Source of the DNA: Prinia subflava
Lineage: Eukaryota > Chordata > Aves > Passeriformes > Cisticolidae
Length of the DNA: 64,000 nucleotides
Direction of reading: 5' to 3'
Assembly: GCF_021018805.1 (NCBI RefSeq)
Contig: NC_086256.1
Coordinates: 13,892,032-13,956,031, forward strand
In this document: one piece after another, positions 23,760-36,848 of the stretch
Position numbering within the stretch: the first letter of the stretch is position 1
How the letters are laid out: every line of letters begins with the position of its first letter
The notes under the pieces: model-generated
Seen by the model: the letters and a program-made list of their open reading frames with translations, nothing else
Told to the model about the DNA's origin: nothing
Database searches by the model: none
Made by a program: the position numbers and the translations under genes

Positions 23760-26700
23760 ATGTTGACTTACTTCGTTTCTAGTGAAAAACTTCGGGTATG
23801 TTTGTGATGGATAAGAGTAAAGACAAGATGTAGTGAGCAGGCAGTTGTGCAAGCTCAGTGTTGTGACAACAATACCCTTTGTTACTGGAAAATCCTAGGG
23901 CATTAAAATGGAAAAGAACTTTAAACGTCGAAGTTGGGGGTTTATGGATCTGTTTGAGTTTTTTGTTTGGTTGGTTTTTTTTTGTTTGTTTGTGGGTTTT
24001 GTTGTTGTTTGTGTACTTTTTATGTATTTACTGTTGAGGTGTGGGGTGGAACGGGGTAACGCGATTTGCACAGGCCGGGTGCTGCCCACACAGCGTTCTC
24101 TGCCTTCCCAGGGACCTGCAGTGGCTGCTTCCAGCTGTGGGAGCAGGGGCTCTGCCTGACCTGCCCACTTCTGATTGTTGATTTCACCTGGCACTTCTGG
24201 TGTCTTAGATTTGGATAGTGAAGTCTCAAATGACAGCGAGCTGAGTATTTGACCACTATTGTTTAGTGGTTTTATTTTTTAGTTGAGTGCATTAATTTTG
24301 ATGGGAAGTATTTTAGCCTAACTGTAAAGATAAGTATGGAGAGGGTGGATTGCTTGAAGTACTTCAGATGACAAAACACTGGATTTTTATTCATAGTAAC
24401 TGTACTGCTATTAGTCTGTGCAATTAAATAACACTACAGCACACAGTGTTTACTTCCATTCTGATGAATTCTCATATTACAAAATATAGTAATTTTTTAG
24501 GTTGCAGAAGGAGTTTCCTTCAGAACCTCTTTCTCTCCTTGTGTTACTGTTTAAAAATGAAATGCTGCTAGAGCCATCAAACTCAGATGTTTAATTATTC
24601 AGTATATTTAGAGCAAAAAGCTCTATACTGATACAACTCCTGTAACTAGGAGAAAAAAAATGGTCATCATTGATATACTGCTGGAAAAAAACAGGATTCA
24701 CTTACCATGGAAGATTGATAATATATGAATACTATGCAACTAATTAATTATGAGAAACAACATTTGGTTTACTGTCAGTGAATGTTGATTGTAGTCTATT
24801 CATATGATACATGGCAACTAAAACCTAAAGAAATATAAAATGTAATGGAGCTTTAATATTTCTGAATTGTTTATTTGCTTTGTTGAACTAATTTTGCCTG
24901 TTAAGTGTCCTCAGTAGCATGTATTCCAGACTACAGGACACTGAAAATGAAGTTGTTTGAAGGGGTGAAAGAAGAATATCCATCTAAAGGTGATGTTATC
25001 CCCTTGATCCATGCATTGAGCTTATGGAATTGTGTGGATCAAGGGCATGCTAAGGTCCCTGGAAGAACAATGAAGGGTAACCCAGCTTCCCCTGATAACT
25101 GTACTTACTAGTTCATGAGATGTAATTTGAGACCTCTTGCACTGTCTATGGTCAGCACAGTAAATGCTATTCACCCAACTATGGCACGCACATTCTTCTC
25201 ATTTATTGTAGCTTTCCATTTACAGTCAAATATCTTTAGTACTTGTAACTTCACTTAGGCAATGAAGTGGAATAAAACCATGAGTATGTGAACACCAGGA
25301 GCAGATGAGAGCAGATGTTTTGGAGTATTTCTGGGCTGAAGTTGCAGGTGAATGAAATCTGAGTGGTGGTGGTGGTTTCTTAAGTTGGGTCACCAAAAGA
25401 GTGAGTCGGGCTTGTGTAGCAGGGAGGGCAAGATACATTGTATATACAGAAGGTGGAAAAGACAGCTTCAGTGTAGTCTCTTAGGGGTTTGTTTCCATGG
25501 CCTTCTGTTCCAGGTTCTCCTAATATGCACTGGATTTTGACTTGTAGGACCAAAACTAAAAGTTGTCCTTTGGTAACAAGAAGCTTCAGGGTTCCAGGTC
25601 CATTTTAAACTTTAAGTGCTTTCGTGGTTTTCTACAGGGCACAGCAACCTACAAATTCTGAGGGACTTTTAGAATAGTAATGTAAGTATCTTTCATTTGA
25701 AGTCTGGAGAGAGACAACTATCAATTGCTATAAAAGTTACTCTGATTCCTCATCTTAGTATTAATTTAATTATTCTCTTCATTATTTGTTGTGGGTTTTT
25801 TTCAGCTGCTCAACTTATAGGAGTTGAGAACTTTTGCAACCTAGAAGTTAAAAATATCAACATGTAGTAAATTACATTTTTGAAAAAGGCCAAAGGGAGT
25901 CTTCCTTAACTTGTTGTAATTAATGTGGAAAATGTTAACTTTATTATTATTCATTATCTTGGAATAATTTGTGAAAGTAGCATGAAACATAACTACAACA
26001 CATCTGAGGTTTAAAAAAAGGTCACATAACTTTTTAGTTCAGCAAGTGAATCTGTTACTTTCAAAATTATTATTGATTTTACACAAAACAGGAATGTTTT
26101 GATTTTACCAGAATTACTTTCTAAACTAGAATGAATGTCAGCCCTGCAAAACCATATAGTTTATAGAAAGTTTTGTGTGTGTTTTACTTCAGACACACAA
26201 CACAATAATAGATTTTTAAAGTAATTACGATGTACGGCTCTGAATTATTTGCCCTATTAGATATGCAAAGGAGTGTCATACATGACAGCAAGAGGTTTGG
26301 CTATAATTAATAGTAATCCCACTTGGTGATTTGTTTGTGGTATTTTTGGGTTATTTTGTTTCCCCCATTGTTCATTCCCCTTTTCCCCCCACAGATTCAA
26401 GAGTACTTAGGTGTGATGTTGTCTGTTTCTTTGTAACCACCAAACTGCAGGAGAGACCAGGTGATTAGAATACACTCTTTAGGGACTGGGAGATTTGTAA
26501 ACTTTCTCTTCTTCCAGTAGTTCTTGATCATGTGGGCTTGGCTTCTGAATTTTATTGGCTGGGATTCAGATGGTCTTTGCTGCTTTTTTCAGTGGCAGTA
26601 TATGGTAGCAAATTGCTCGTATGTAAAATTTCCTTTTAAAATACATTTTGATTTTCAAAGCATAATTCTGTGCTTGTGTCTCCTTACCTAGTTGCCAGAT

Positions 26701-28996
26701 CTCCGGTTCTATTAATCCAGCATGATTTTACTAACTTTGACTTCCGTGGTCTTTAAATAGCCAAGTACAGCATGTGTGATGTGTATTCTGCATGTGAGTT
26801 TTATGTTCATTCACTCCTCCTTCTCCTCAAAGTGTTCCCTACCGTATCTTCAGTATGACAGAATTCCCATTATAGTCAATTCTTTGCTTTTTAACTCTTA
26901 TAATTATTCTTTAAGTAGTGCTCCTTTGAAGTGTGCTTGACAGGAAGATGCAGCCTTCTACTTTTCCCAGTAGATTTTAACCTCCTCTGGGTACATTTCT
27001 TATGTGTATTCACTGCTGGGTCACTCTGTTGTATTTTCTTGCTGAAGACCAGGAGAGACCACAAGTGTATTTCTTTTTAAGACTAGATGAGGCACGGCTC
27101 TATCACTGCTGACCTTGGTTAGATTAAAATTGGTGAAGTAGAGGTGAAAAGCTCTGTATCCATTGCTATCCCAAGGTAACTGATTCCCTGTTACTTTTCC
27201 AGAGACTCTTGCCTGAGTGTTTTTGATCAGAGTGTAGTTTCATTCAACAGAGAGTGTCTTTTTTCTTTTGCTCGTTATGTAATTTTGAGATGGGTATCTT
27301 TTGGAGCCTTGTTCTTGGATCAGAACATCAGCTAAAATATGTATTGTATAAAGAGCAATTAACAATATATATTGGAGTGATGCTGGAATGGTCTACATGA
27401 ATAGCACCTTTAAACAATGCATGTAAAGCATCTTTCCTGCTATGTTGGGGTTGTATCATCTATTAATCAGGTAGGTTTCAACAATAAGAAAATAAAAAAT
27501 ACTTGCTGAAGTTGTAATTACTTGAAGAAATATCTGAAAATCCCTCTGCTGTAATCACCAATGTAAGACTACCAGTATGCACTGTGTGACAAGAGGCACC
27601 ATCTGAAAATTCTGCTTTAATTAAAAACAAAATGCTTATTCACAGCTTGGACTAGCAAAGAGAGAGGTTATCACTCATTAAAGACAGCCACATGGTAGCA
27701 TAACAAAAGGTCAGAAGGGCCTCCAAGTGATAAATTGGTTTGTATTTATCTGTTGTGGTTCAGACTACTTTAAAGACGGAGTATTTTAAATTACTTGGCA
27801 TTCCCTCCTTGCTGGGTTTGTTTAGTATTTGTTCATCTACCCATCCACTTTCGTAGAAGTGACATAATCAAAAGTAATATCTTGAATAATGCTGGGATTT
27901 CTCATATTCTTTCAAGTCACTTTTTCCCTTAGCCCAATCAAGGCAATGCTGTGCTGCAAAAATGAAGCCTCTCTTTGGTACAGGGAGCAGAATGTCAGGA
28001 TGCAGCAGTGCAGGTTACGGTGTGGAGTGAAGGGCTCTGCTCCATTTCACTCCAGGCTGGCAGGGAGTCTTCTCCAGGTAGTGAAAGTTCTTCTGGAGCT
28101 GCCACATCCCTCCTTTGCTCAGAGCTCCTTTGCAAAGGCTGTTGGACAGCTGTCAGATTTTCTGTTTTGCCTGCATCCTTTCTACACATCATAAAGGACT
28201 TGTTTGTCCAGATGCTTTTTTTTTTTCTAAACTACAGTGGTTGTTTTAATAAAGAATATTGTTTCTGCTATACAACAGGTGAGTTCCAGATCAGATCTGA
28301 GTAGACTGGTTTGTTTTGTTTTATTTAATCAGTGCTTCTAGCATTTAAGCTTGCCAAGTTTTTATTATTAGGAACCTTGAGTCAGTGGGGATTTTCCTTA
28401 TAAATTTGTGAACTTTAGGGCTAGAACTTGGTAAAAAGTCTACCCTGCAGTGCTGCTCTCAAGCTTTGTCTTTATTTCAGGTGCAAGGTGCTATTTCATA
28501 AGCATTTCTGTCATTTGCAGTTCTGCTTTTCTATCCCCTGCCACTTGTTTTCCTGCCTCTGTGCCCTCAAGTGTGCTGGAGTAACTATTTATGAGACAAC
28601 AAGGTGAACTGAATCTGAGATTGAACTAGGTTAAAAATAACCCTACAGAAAAGGGAAAGCAGAAGGGACTTTAGTTAACCTGGATTTGGCTTTCTGATCC
28701 AGTTCACTGCAGCCACACAAGCAGTTGTACCAGGGCAGGCGGGATATGGCACAGAGAAGAGAGGGGATAGCAGGCACTAAATAGGAGCTGCCTGACCTAC
28801 TGCTGTTGCCAAAAGGAGAGCTGTGGTTTCAGGCTGTACTGCAAGTATTTTCCTACCATAAGCAGTTTCTCTGCTGTGAGGTAGAAATGCTTCCTGGGAA
28901 ATGGGAAAGAGAACAAAGTAGCAGTGGAGCGCTGAGGAGGTAAGTGAAGTGAGGAATGTGTTGTCTTAGAGTTGCAAAACTAGAAGATAAAATCGC

Positions 28997-29077
28997 TCTT
29001 TTTTTTTTTTTTTTTCTTTTTAAAATTTATTTATTTACTTTATTTTTCTTTTTTTCTTTCTTTTTTTTTTTTTTAAC
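28997..29077. repeat. T-rich low-complexity tract
   Basis: Runs of T are interrupted by C and short TTTA units. It may be an expanded polypyrimidine tract or the tail of a minus-strand retroposon. No element body is recognisable. Confidence 0.8.
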
Positions 29078-32000
29078 TTTCCCCTTCCATGGTTGGGAAG
29101 GGATTACACACATTATATTTCTTTGTGTTATCCTGGTGTTCAGGAAGGCTAGTCATGAACTAGGACCCCATTTTGTTTGTACAAAACCAACATAATTTGT
29201 TTTCTGAAACCCACGTGCTCTGTTTTGGAAAATAAGGTGAATGCTGACAGGAAATGAAAGTGAGACTCACAGCAGGAGAATTGGTATACAGCAGTCTCTG
29301 GGTGTGCTGTGCAAGGAGCTGAAGGGAGGCACTGCCCAGCCTGTGGTGTTGGGATCAGCAGCGGTAAACAAGAGTCTCTTCAGGGCTCCTTGGAGCCTCT
29401 CTCTGGCATCTCCCTTGCTGTTTCTTCCACATCTCAGCAGAATCACATCTGCTAAGAGTAAGGTTTCACACAACAGCTGAGCCCATCTGGTGACTTGCAC
29501 TGTTGAAAAATCAGGTTTTATTCCTAAACTTTTCACAGGTCACAATTCAAGTATTTCTTCAATCCATTGTTAAAGTCTTTTACATAGGGAGAAAACAATG
29601 CAGGTTTTATCTCTTTGGATTATCCATAATTATTTTTGAACACCAAATCAATTCACTGAGGTGTCAGATGGCAAAAGACAGATTCAGAATAAGCACTGAA
29701 AGCACAATTGGCAGTGAAATGGTCAGGTGGCAAGAAAGAGGAGTCTATATTTTTTGGCATTGAGCTCTTCAAGACCTCCCCCTGATAACTTCTTGAAAAA
29801 ATTGTTACTCCAAACTACTTTCTCACCTGTATTTGTTTATAGAAGAAATTACTTCAAGACTTCAAGTTTTTGGTGAGAGGTGTTAGCATCTAGCAGTTGG
29901 ACATCTAGAGCTATATGAAGGTAGAGAAAAATAGAGCAAAACATTGCTTGTTTCTCTCTACACTTGCCATATGGCTCTTTAAGACAATAGAAATTTAGAA
30001 GAGGATTCTTTTTTTTTCTGTTTAAAATTTTCATTTTCTATTTATTTGTTTGTTGGGTTGGGTTGTTTGTTTGTCCATTTTGCTATTCAGAGTAAGAAAT
30101 ATAACAAAGTTTTTATTTCTTCCATTAAATTACTGCCCAGAAGGAAAAGGTGTTTGCTGGCTTCTGATAGAATAAGTTCTGGTACATATTCCTTGTTATA
30201 CATATAGTAAGGGTTAGGCTAACTTCTTAGCGTTATGCTATGCAGTAAAGGTGTGGAAACGCCTTGGTGTTTGTTTTGTGGGGGTTTTTAAAGCTGCAGT
30301 TTTTGTGACTTCAGAATAACCAACCAGTTTCTCCACATTGGGATGTTATCTGTCTGTAGTTTTGAGCAATAATGTTGAGGGTTTCAGAAATATTTTTCAG
30401 TAAATCACGAGGCATATAAATACACTCTGCATGTAAGAGTAAATGGGTGTCCAGATTCTGAGAAAGCAAAAATCTTTTCTATGACATAGCTGATCTTTAC
30501 CGGGGAAAGCCTGATGAGTATTTTGAGCCAAATCCTCCCCTTAGGAAGGGCAGAGAGGTGCTGTTCTACTTGCACTGCTTTTTTTATTTTAGAGAGATAC
30601 AGTATTTCTGTGATAGACTAACAGTAAAGTAGCAAAATGCCTTACCTGTGTGTCTGTTAAAATGTTGCTAGGTGAGTGAATATGGAAACTGTATAGTAAT
30701 TTGTAAATGTAATTGTTAGTGTGTTATTCCTCTGCCTCTTGTTAACTTGTATCCTTTTGCTAAACTGCTGTAATATTTAAACAGGGGACATCAGGAACTT
30801 TTTGTTTCTTTTATTTTATTCAGGTTAAGCTGCTTCCAGGAAGTACATACTCATTAACATACTGCACTTGCTGCTAGCACTTGTCTGTAAACCCACAGAC
30901 ATCCACAGCTGCCGTGTGGCTCAAGGAATTAAAACAAAGGAAAGTGCATTTTTGGCAAGAAGATGGAAACTTGAAAAATAGAAAAGACTGTTACTTTGCT
31001 TGTGCCCAGAACCAGTTTGCTTTTCCCTCTCACAAAATGACATAATTAAGGGTGTATGTACTCTGCTACTTCAGCAGTTGGATTGTTATAGTAATTAAGG
31101 TTAGTTTTGATTACTATAACATTAGGCAGTTTGAAATTCTTTGTCTTGTAGCAAGCAGCAATAACAGTTTTATTGTGTATGTAAATTCTGATTGTTAAGC
31201 ATATGATATTCTAGCTTTACTTTGCACAGGGTGAAATTGTGATTTAACTGCACCAAAGTCTATCATTAAGATAAAGTTTTTAATGCAAATTACCTATATT
31301 CAAGCATTCTATTAACTGATCCATAGATTAATGTGGAGGCTGGAGGTTTTGATCAGTGTTTCTCATTGAAAAACAGGGTGGGTGGTGATAGAGAGGAAGA
31401 GCATTACATAGCTAAAATCATGCCAAGCCCATGGTTGAAAGATCATGGTATTTTCCTCTAACAGGTGTGATGAAAGGAGATGTTTTCATTAACTAGTTGA
31501 GTACTATTTTATATTGGGCAGTTGAGAAAAATTCAGTACCTCAGTTGTGTGTTCCTTGTGAAGCCCTGTGTAGTGAGAAGCACACCCTGCAGCAGCCAGC
31601 ACTGGAGCTCTGCTGTACTATGGCTTAAGCATTCTAAAGCAGTGGAGTACAACAGTGCATCATGTGTTCAAGCTGGGTTCTCTCCAATGGCTGAAAAATC
31701 TACATTGTAGTGGTACGTGTTTACATGAACTGAACTTCAGAGAGAAATTAGGTGCTAGATCTTTTAGCTTAGTATAATGCCTTGAATGAATATCAAATTG
31801 CACAACAAGCAAGTTTTGAGATTTGTTTAGGCGTACAGCAACTTCATGGGATGTGGAATTGCCTGGAAGACTGAAGGGGTGTAGTGCTTTGTAGTGGTTC
31901 TCAGTGTTTCCCAGTTCTTTTGCAAATTAGCAGGTTTTTTTCCTTTTAATTTCTTGAGGATGAATGATCAGATGCAAAACTGACACTAAAAAAACTGGGC

Positions 32001-33352
32001 TGCTTTTCACACAGATTGCACTAATACCTAAGAATGTTCAGTTTCTATCTAAATTTGGTCTATTGTTATGACATGCTTACTTCCAAAAAGACTGCTCTTT
32101 TGATACTACCTACCTCATCATCCAACTGTTCATTTAATATTCAAATGCAGCATTTAGTTCATTTGCATATTAACTTAGGTTTTTTATATTGAACTCCAAA
32201 GTATTACTTTTTTGAACTTCAAATGAATGTGTTCAGAGTTTGGGGTTTTTCAGTTTCAATTAATAGTTTCCATTTTTAAGCAATACTTACTACCATGTGT
32301 TGATGATGGACATTAAACACCTTGCATCTAAGGTGAACACTCATGAAAAGTTTGGCAAGGATGGAATGATGTCTATGTGAAGAATTACTATGTAATTGCT
32401 ATGTAAGTGACATCTTTTGTCTAGAAGCTAGAGGGCATGATCTGTAAAACTGTGTGCCATGGGGAGTGAGGAGCATCCTGTGCTTGCTTGTTCCTTGCCT
32501 TTTTTAAGTAACTGATTTGCTTCTACTGGCTTTTTCCTTAGGAAAAATTTATTCCTAATAAAACATTAGAACTCCCCTTGAGAATAAGAAACTACAGAAA
32601 ATGGAGAAAAAACAGGCAACAGCTGGTAAAAGAAGGAACATGAGTCGAGAAATGTAAAAATGGGGAGGCAAAGGGAGCTCTGAGCAGAGTATGGTTTGGG
32701 TCTTGTCCACGTACTGCCATCCTAGGAAAGGGAGATGATGAATGCTTGCCAGAGATGCTCTGCTTGAGGAGGTCAAAATACCACAGGTGTCAGGACATCC
32801 TGAAGAGCTTCTTCCACCTGGTTGCAGCTTGGTCAGAGCAGTAGAGTCTCTGATGACGAGATCCTGCATCATGTGGGGTCTTAGAGAGGAAATGTATAAA
32901 TGTAAAGGTGAACCAAGAGCATCTTAATAAGAAGTTTTGGAGAAGCTGAAGTACAGGTTGCCATTAATCGCACCTGGGCCATGCCATGCATGTGTTCCAC
33001 CTTATCCCAGAGGGAACTAGCTTTCAGGACCCCAGGCACAGCATTATGGATGTGCTCATATCTTTAATGTGTTTTTCCTGGCTGGGCTCTGGATTTAGCC
33101 CAAAGTACAAGCTGATCCACCTGGCATTGTGCCTCTTCTGATGGTAGGAGATCCTGTCCCCTGCTGTCTAGGCAGGGCAAATGGGGAGAAAGTGAAGTAT
33201 GAGGGCATAATGGAATTTTCCAAGTTGAGGTGTGAGATGAACAGGATGCCATGAAGCCTACCAAAATACTGCATAGGGAGGACATGTACCTCATGGGACA
33301 ATAATCTTCTGCTGGGGTTACTTTTGCCTTAGTCTTGTAGTTGAGTTCAGCT

Positions 33353-33390
33353 GTTGCTACAGATGCAGAGAAAACTGCATCTGTAGCAAC
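33353..33390. repeat. Perfect 16-bp hairpin with 6-nt loop
   Basis: GTTGCTACAGATGCAG (33353-33368) is exactly complementary to CTGCATCTGTAGCAAC (33375-33390) around the loop AGAAAA. The stem is half GC and contains no simple repeat, so it is stronger than expected by chance in this DNA. It lies in a GC-richer patch that also holds a 135-codon minus-strand open frame of no known family. Possible origins are a foldback mutation, a mobile-element remnant or a transcribed structured element. Confidence 0.85.
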
Positions 33391-35289
33391 CCTGACTGTC
33401 CTCATGCCAGATGCCCAAAGGTGCATTCTGTGGTTCTGTTCTGGCAGCAGGGCCAGGTATACCTGGCACACTGTATAGTTTCAGCCAGTTCTTGCAGGGG
33501 TTTGGGGTGTTGTTGGTTTTTTGGTCTGGGTTCGGGGTTTTGGTTGGTTGGGTTTTTTAATGGACACTGTCTCTAGAAGCTTGGTACTTTCAGGAGCTAA
33601 AGTGGTGTTGGTCACTTCAGAAGAGATGGGATTTTTTTGGTGGTTTTGGGGTTTTGTTTTGTGTTTTCTGTTTTTAAGCCGATGCTTGAAATTATGCCAC
33701 TTATTAAAGAAAAAGGTTTACTGAGTAATTGACAACAGAAATATAGAACATAATTTGGCTAAATAAGTTGTTCTTTTCAACTATAAGACAGTGTTGTATG
33801 ATGATTTGGTTGAATTTTCAAACTAGTTAAAGCCCCCATTACTTGTCACTGTTACTTCAGAGTTTTTTTCAGGATCTCTTTTAGAAGCAATTCTCTACTG
33901 GGCAAGAGTCTTCATAGTAGAACCTGATTTTTGCTGGTGTGATATTTTTGAAAAAACCCAAAATATGTTTGTACTGTCTCCAGCTTGAGGTTTGAGTTTA
34001 TAATTATGAACCATTCTTCAACTTACTGCTTATGGAGTACTGACATGACCAATTTTCTTTGGCAGTAAAGCAGATTTGAAAAATGCCTGCCCTTATCACC
34101 CGTGCTGCTCTGCTCATAGCTACAATTCACTGCTCCTCCTGTGCTGATACACACAAGGACTGCTCTGTGCAGTCTCACTGCAGTGGTTGAGACCCTTGCT
34201 CCCACCTGGTGCTGCTGCTTTAACCCTTTATTTCATGGACCTATCTTAAAACACCACCCCACCTTGTGTTGGCCTGATACAAGGGAGAGATCCAAGACAA
34301 GGGGGAAATGGTGTTGCAATTTTTGCCCGAAGAAAACACACACACATTTCACTGAAGGGAAGAAGAAAATGCTACTGTTGCATGGGGTTGATATCCCCTT
34401 TTAAATAGGTTAACATGAGTTGGTTTTTAATTTGAAGGACTCTGGAGCCTTCCCTTGATCCAGAGGTGCTGCTGACTGACTTTGTAGTGCTATGCATCAC
34501 CATGCCATTCTCAAATATTATCTGTAAGAGTTGTCCCATTTTTTGCTTACAACTGAGACTAAAATAGTGTTTGTAGCATTTTAGTTCTCTTAAATGTGAT
34601 TACCCTCGTGGTTGTCAGCACAATTTATTTTGACAAAGTTATCAACAAGATCACCAGCCTTCCTCTTCATATTTTAATTGCTCCAGAATGTATTCAAGTA
34701 TTTGTTAGGACAAATAAAACTGGAAGATGACTAAAACATACACACTCCTTTTAGATACAGCATGTGAGTAGGGAGTAGCAGGAGGAAGAAGAGATTTACA
34801 GAACTGTGCAGCAGCACAATGTGAGATGTGAAAGAATCCAATACCAAAGTTACCCTAAATGGTGTGGTAAAGCTAGAGGTATAAGCATTGGAAATTGAGT
34901 ATGATCTTTGGCAGGAAAAATGAAGGCATCTCTTGCATTTATCTTTTTTGCAGTTGAACTGAATTCTTGCGCTTAGTGGTGAAGATACTGGTTTTCTGCA
35001 TCTGCAGAGTGTATTTTTCATTTAAAGTAAAAATAAAGTTCATAGCCTTACTGTCCTTTCTTTCAAAAATAACTTGTGGTAGTTCTGCCTTTCTTTGTGT
35101 GAAAATAATTCCAAACAGAAAATAGTAGTTGGCTGGTTTTCCACAGTTCTATTCACAACACTATAATTTTCTCCACCAACTAAATTGACTCATTCATTTC
35201 CACTAATACATACAAACTTACTTGTTCTGCTGCCAGTCTTGTTGTTAGGAGGACTTGCCCAAGACACAGTGGCTGAGAAAACAGAGCAG

Positions 35290-35552
35290 TAGATGTTCAG
35301 TATGGAAAGCACGACAGTGCAATCCTTTCACATGCAGTCCCTTCAGACTTGGACACAAATTCTTCACCAGGAGAACTATCAGCCACTGGAATAATCTCCC
35401 CAGGGAAGTGGTGGACTCCCCAACAGCAGGACACTTAAATTTCAGCTGGACAGGGTACTGGGCCATCTTGTCTAGGGCATGCTTTTGCCAAGAAAGGTTG
35501 GACCAGGTGAGCCTCGAGGTCCCTTCCAACCTGACCTTCTATGATTCTCTGA
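35290..35552 (+). mobile_element. CR1 LINE 3'-end fragment
   Basis: Translation on the + strand gives KFFTRR followed by HWNNLPREVVDSPT, the well-conserved tail of CR1 ORF2 (FFT.RV..HWN.LPREVV.SP). Downstream is TTGGACCAGGTGAGCC, then GAGGTCCCTTCCAACCT, then TTCTATGATTCTCTGA. These correspond to the CR1 3' untranslated end and its terminal ATTCTATG-type repeat. The copy is strongly 5'-truncated, as most CR1 insertions are, and inactive. CR1 is the dominant LINE of birds and other sauropsids, so this is a main reason for calling the genome avian. The 5' limit is approximate; homology may begin nearer 35240. Confidence 0.8.
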
Positions 35553-36830
35553 CATGTTGAAGAGAAGCTGAGTAGCAGAGCAAGTCTCTCGAGCTTGGGA
35601 TTGTTTGATACTTGTGTAGCACTAGAGAGAGATTTATAGAAAGTGACTGCAAGCTGGGAAGGAGACAATAGATAGATGCATTTGTAAGAAATAAAGCCAG
35701 GGTGAGAATTTTGATTCCTTTCAAATGGTGTGAACATGGTTGGATAGTCTCAAGAAGGTAAGAGTTATATGAAAAACACTTTTGATTTCTTGTTGAATGC
35801 ACATTGAATAATGAAAAGGATAGATTTAGTGAGGGAAATACATTTGGGGAAAATGCATGCTTCAGTTGCAAAAGATGAAATATATTCAGTATATGGGTGT
35901 AAGCCACAATATTGGCAATTTTCTGAGCCAAAGTAATAGTAAATACTGAAGAAGGAAGGTAAGAGAAAATTAAGAAATACTATTAGTCCCTATTAAGTAT
36001 TTGTTAAGGATACAGGTATCATCTGTAGCATTATAGCATGAAGAGTATTTTTCCTCTTCCAAAATCCATAAGTACATTAGTGTTATGTGTTTAAAAAAAG
36101 AAAAAAGGAATTGTTGAACATGTCTGTTGATGTTACTCCTCTTTGGGACACTTCCTTCTCTGCTGATAAGAGCCCAATGGACCTTTATTGTCCTCCAAGG
36201 ATATGATGAAATGCTAGATCTCCCTATTTGTGATTGCATCAAGAACTAGTCAATGAAAGGTAGCATTAAATTTTTTCTGATGTTTTGTTACATGGCAGAA
36301 TGTATTCTCTCATGAAAGATTAAACTGCACATGCTGCTGACCTCTGTTATTGCTTCAGAGGTTCTCATTTCTTTGTGTAGTTGGAGGAGGGTTATCTGAA
36401 TCAAAATTACTTTCCTGCTGCAGCAGCATCAACTTTGCAGTATCCTATGAGATAGACTATGTTACCACAACAAAACCAGTGTTTCATTTTTATAAATGTA
36501 CTTACTGGGGTGGTTTCATGGTCTAAACACAGAGTAATTGTCACAGCTTTGGATAATTTAGAACTGAACTTAGAGGACTGCAGTGTGAAGTACTAAAATA
36601 TTGCACTTAGACATCATTGCAGTTTAAAAAGTACTTCCAGATAATGGTTCTGTTCAAGTACTTCTTCACTGGTGAGAGTATTTAAGAAGGGATGGCAAAA
36701 TCAGAACAGTTTTGAAAGATGACCTACAAGCAGATATAAATGGTTCTCGAAATTTTTATAATTTAAGAATTGCTAAAATGCAGTCTTAACAGTTGCCTAA
36801 CATTTATAGATGCTTTATACTGAAGTATGC

Positions 36831-36848
36831 ATACTTCATATATAGATA
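36831..36848. repeat. 18-bp perfect palindrome
   Basis: TGAAGTATGCATACTTCA reads identically on both strands. It contains ATGCAT, a POU-like core. It has no loop and no neighbours that suggest a function. Confidence 0.6.

Noticed and set aside
33064..33471. 135-codon minus-strand open frame
   Set aside because: No similarity that I recognise. It reads straight through the 16-bp hairpin, so part of the frame is palindromic sequence.
33496..33670. G/T-rich stretches as G-quadruplexes
   Set aside because: The runs of three or more G are too far apart for a standard four-run quadruplex. They look like general G/T richness of the coding strand.
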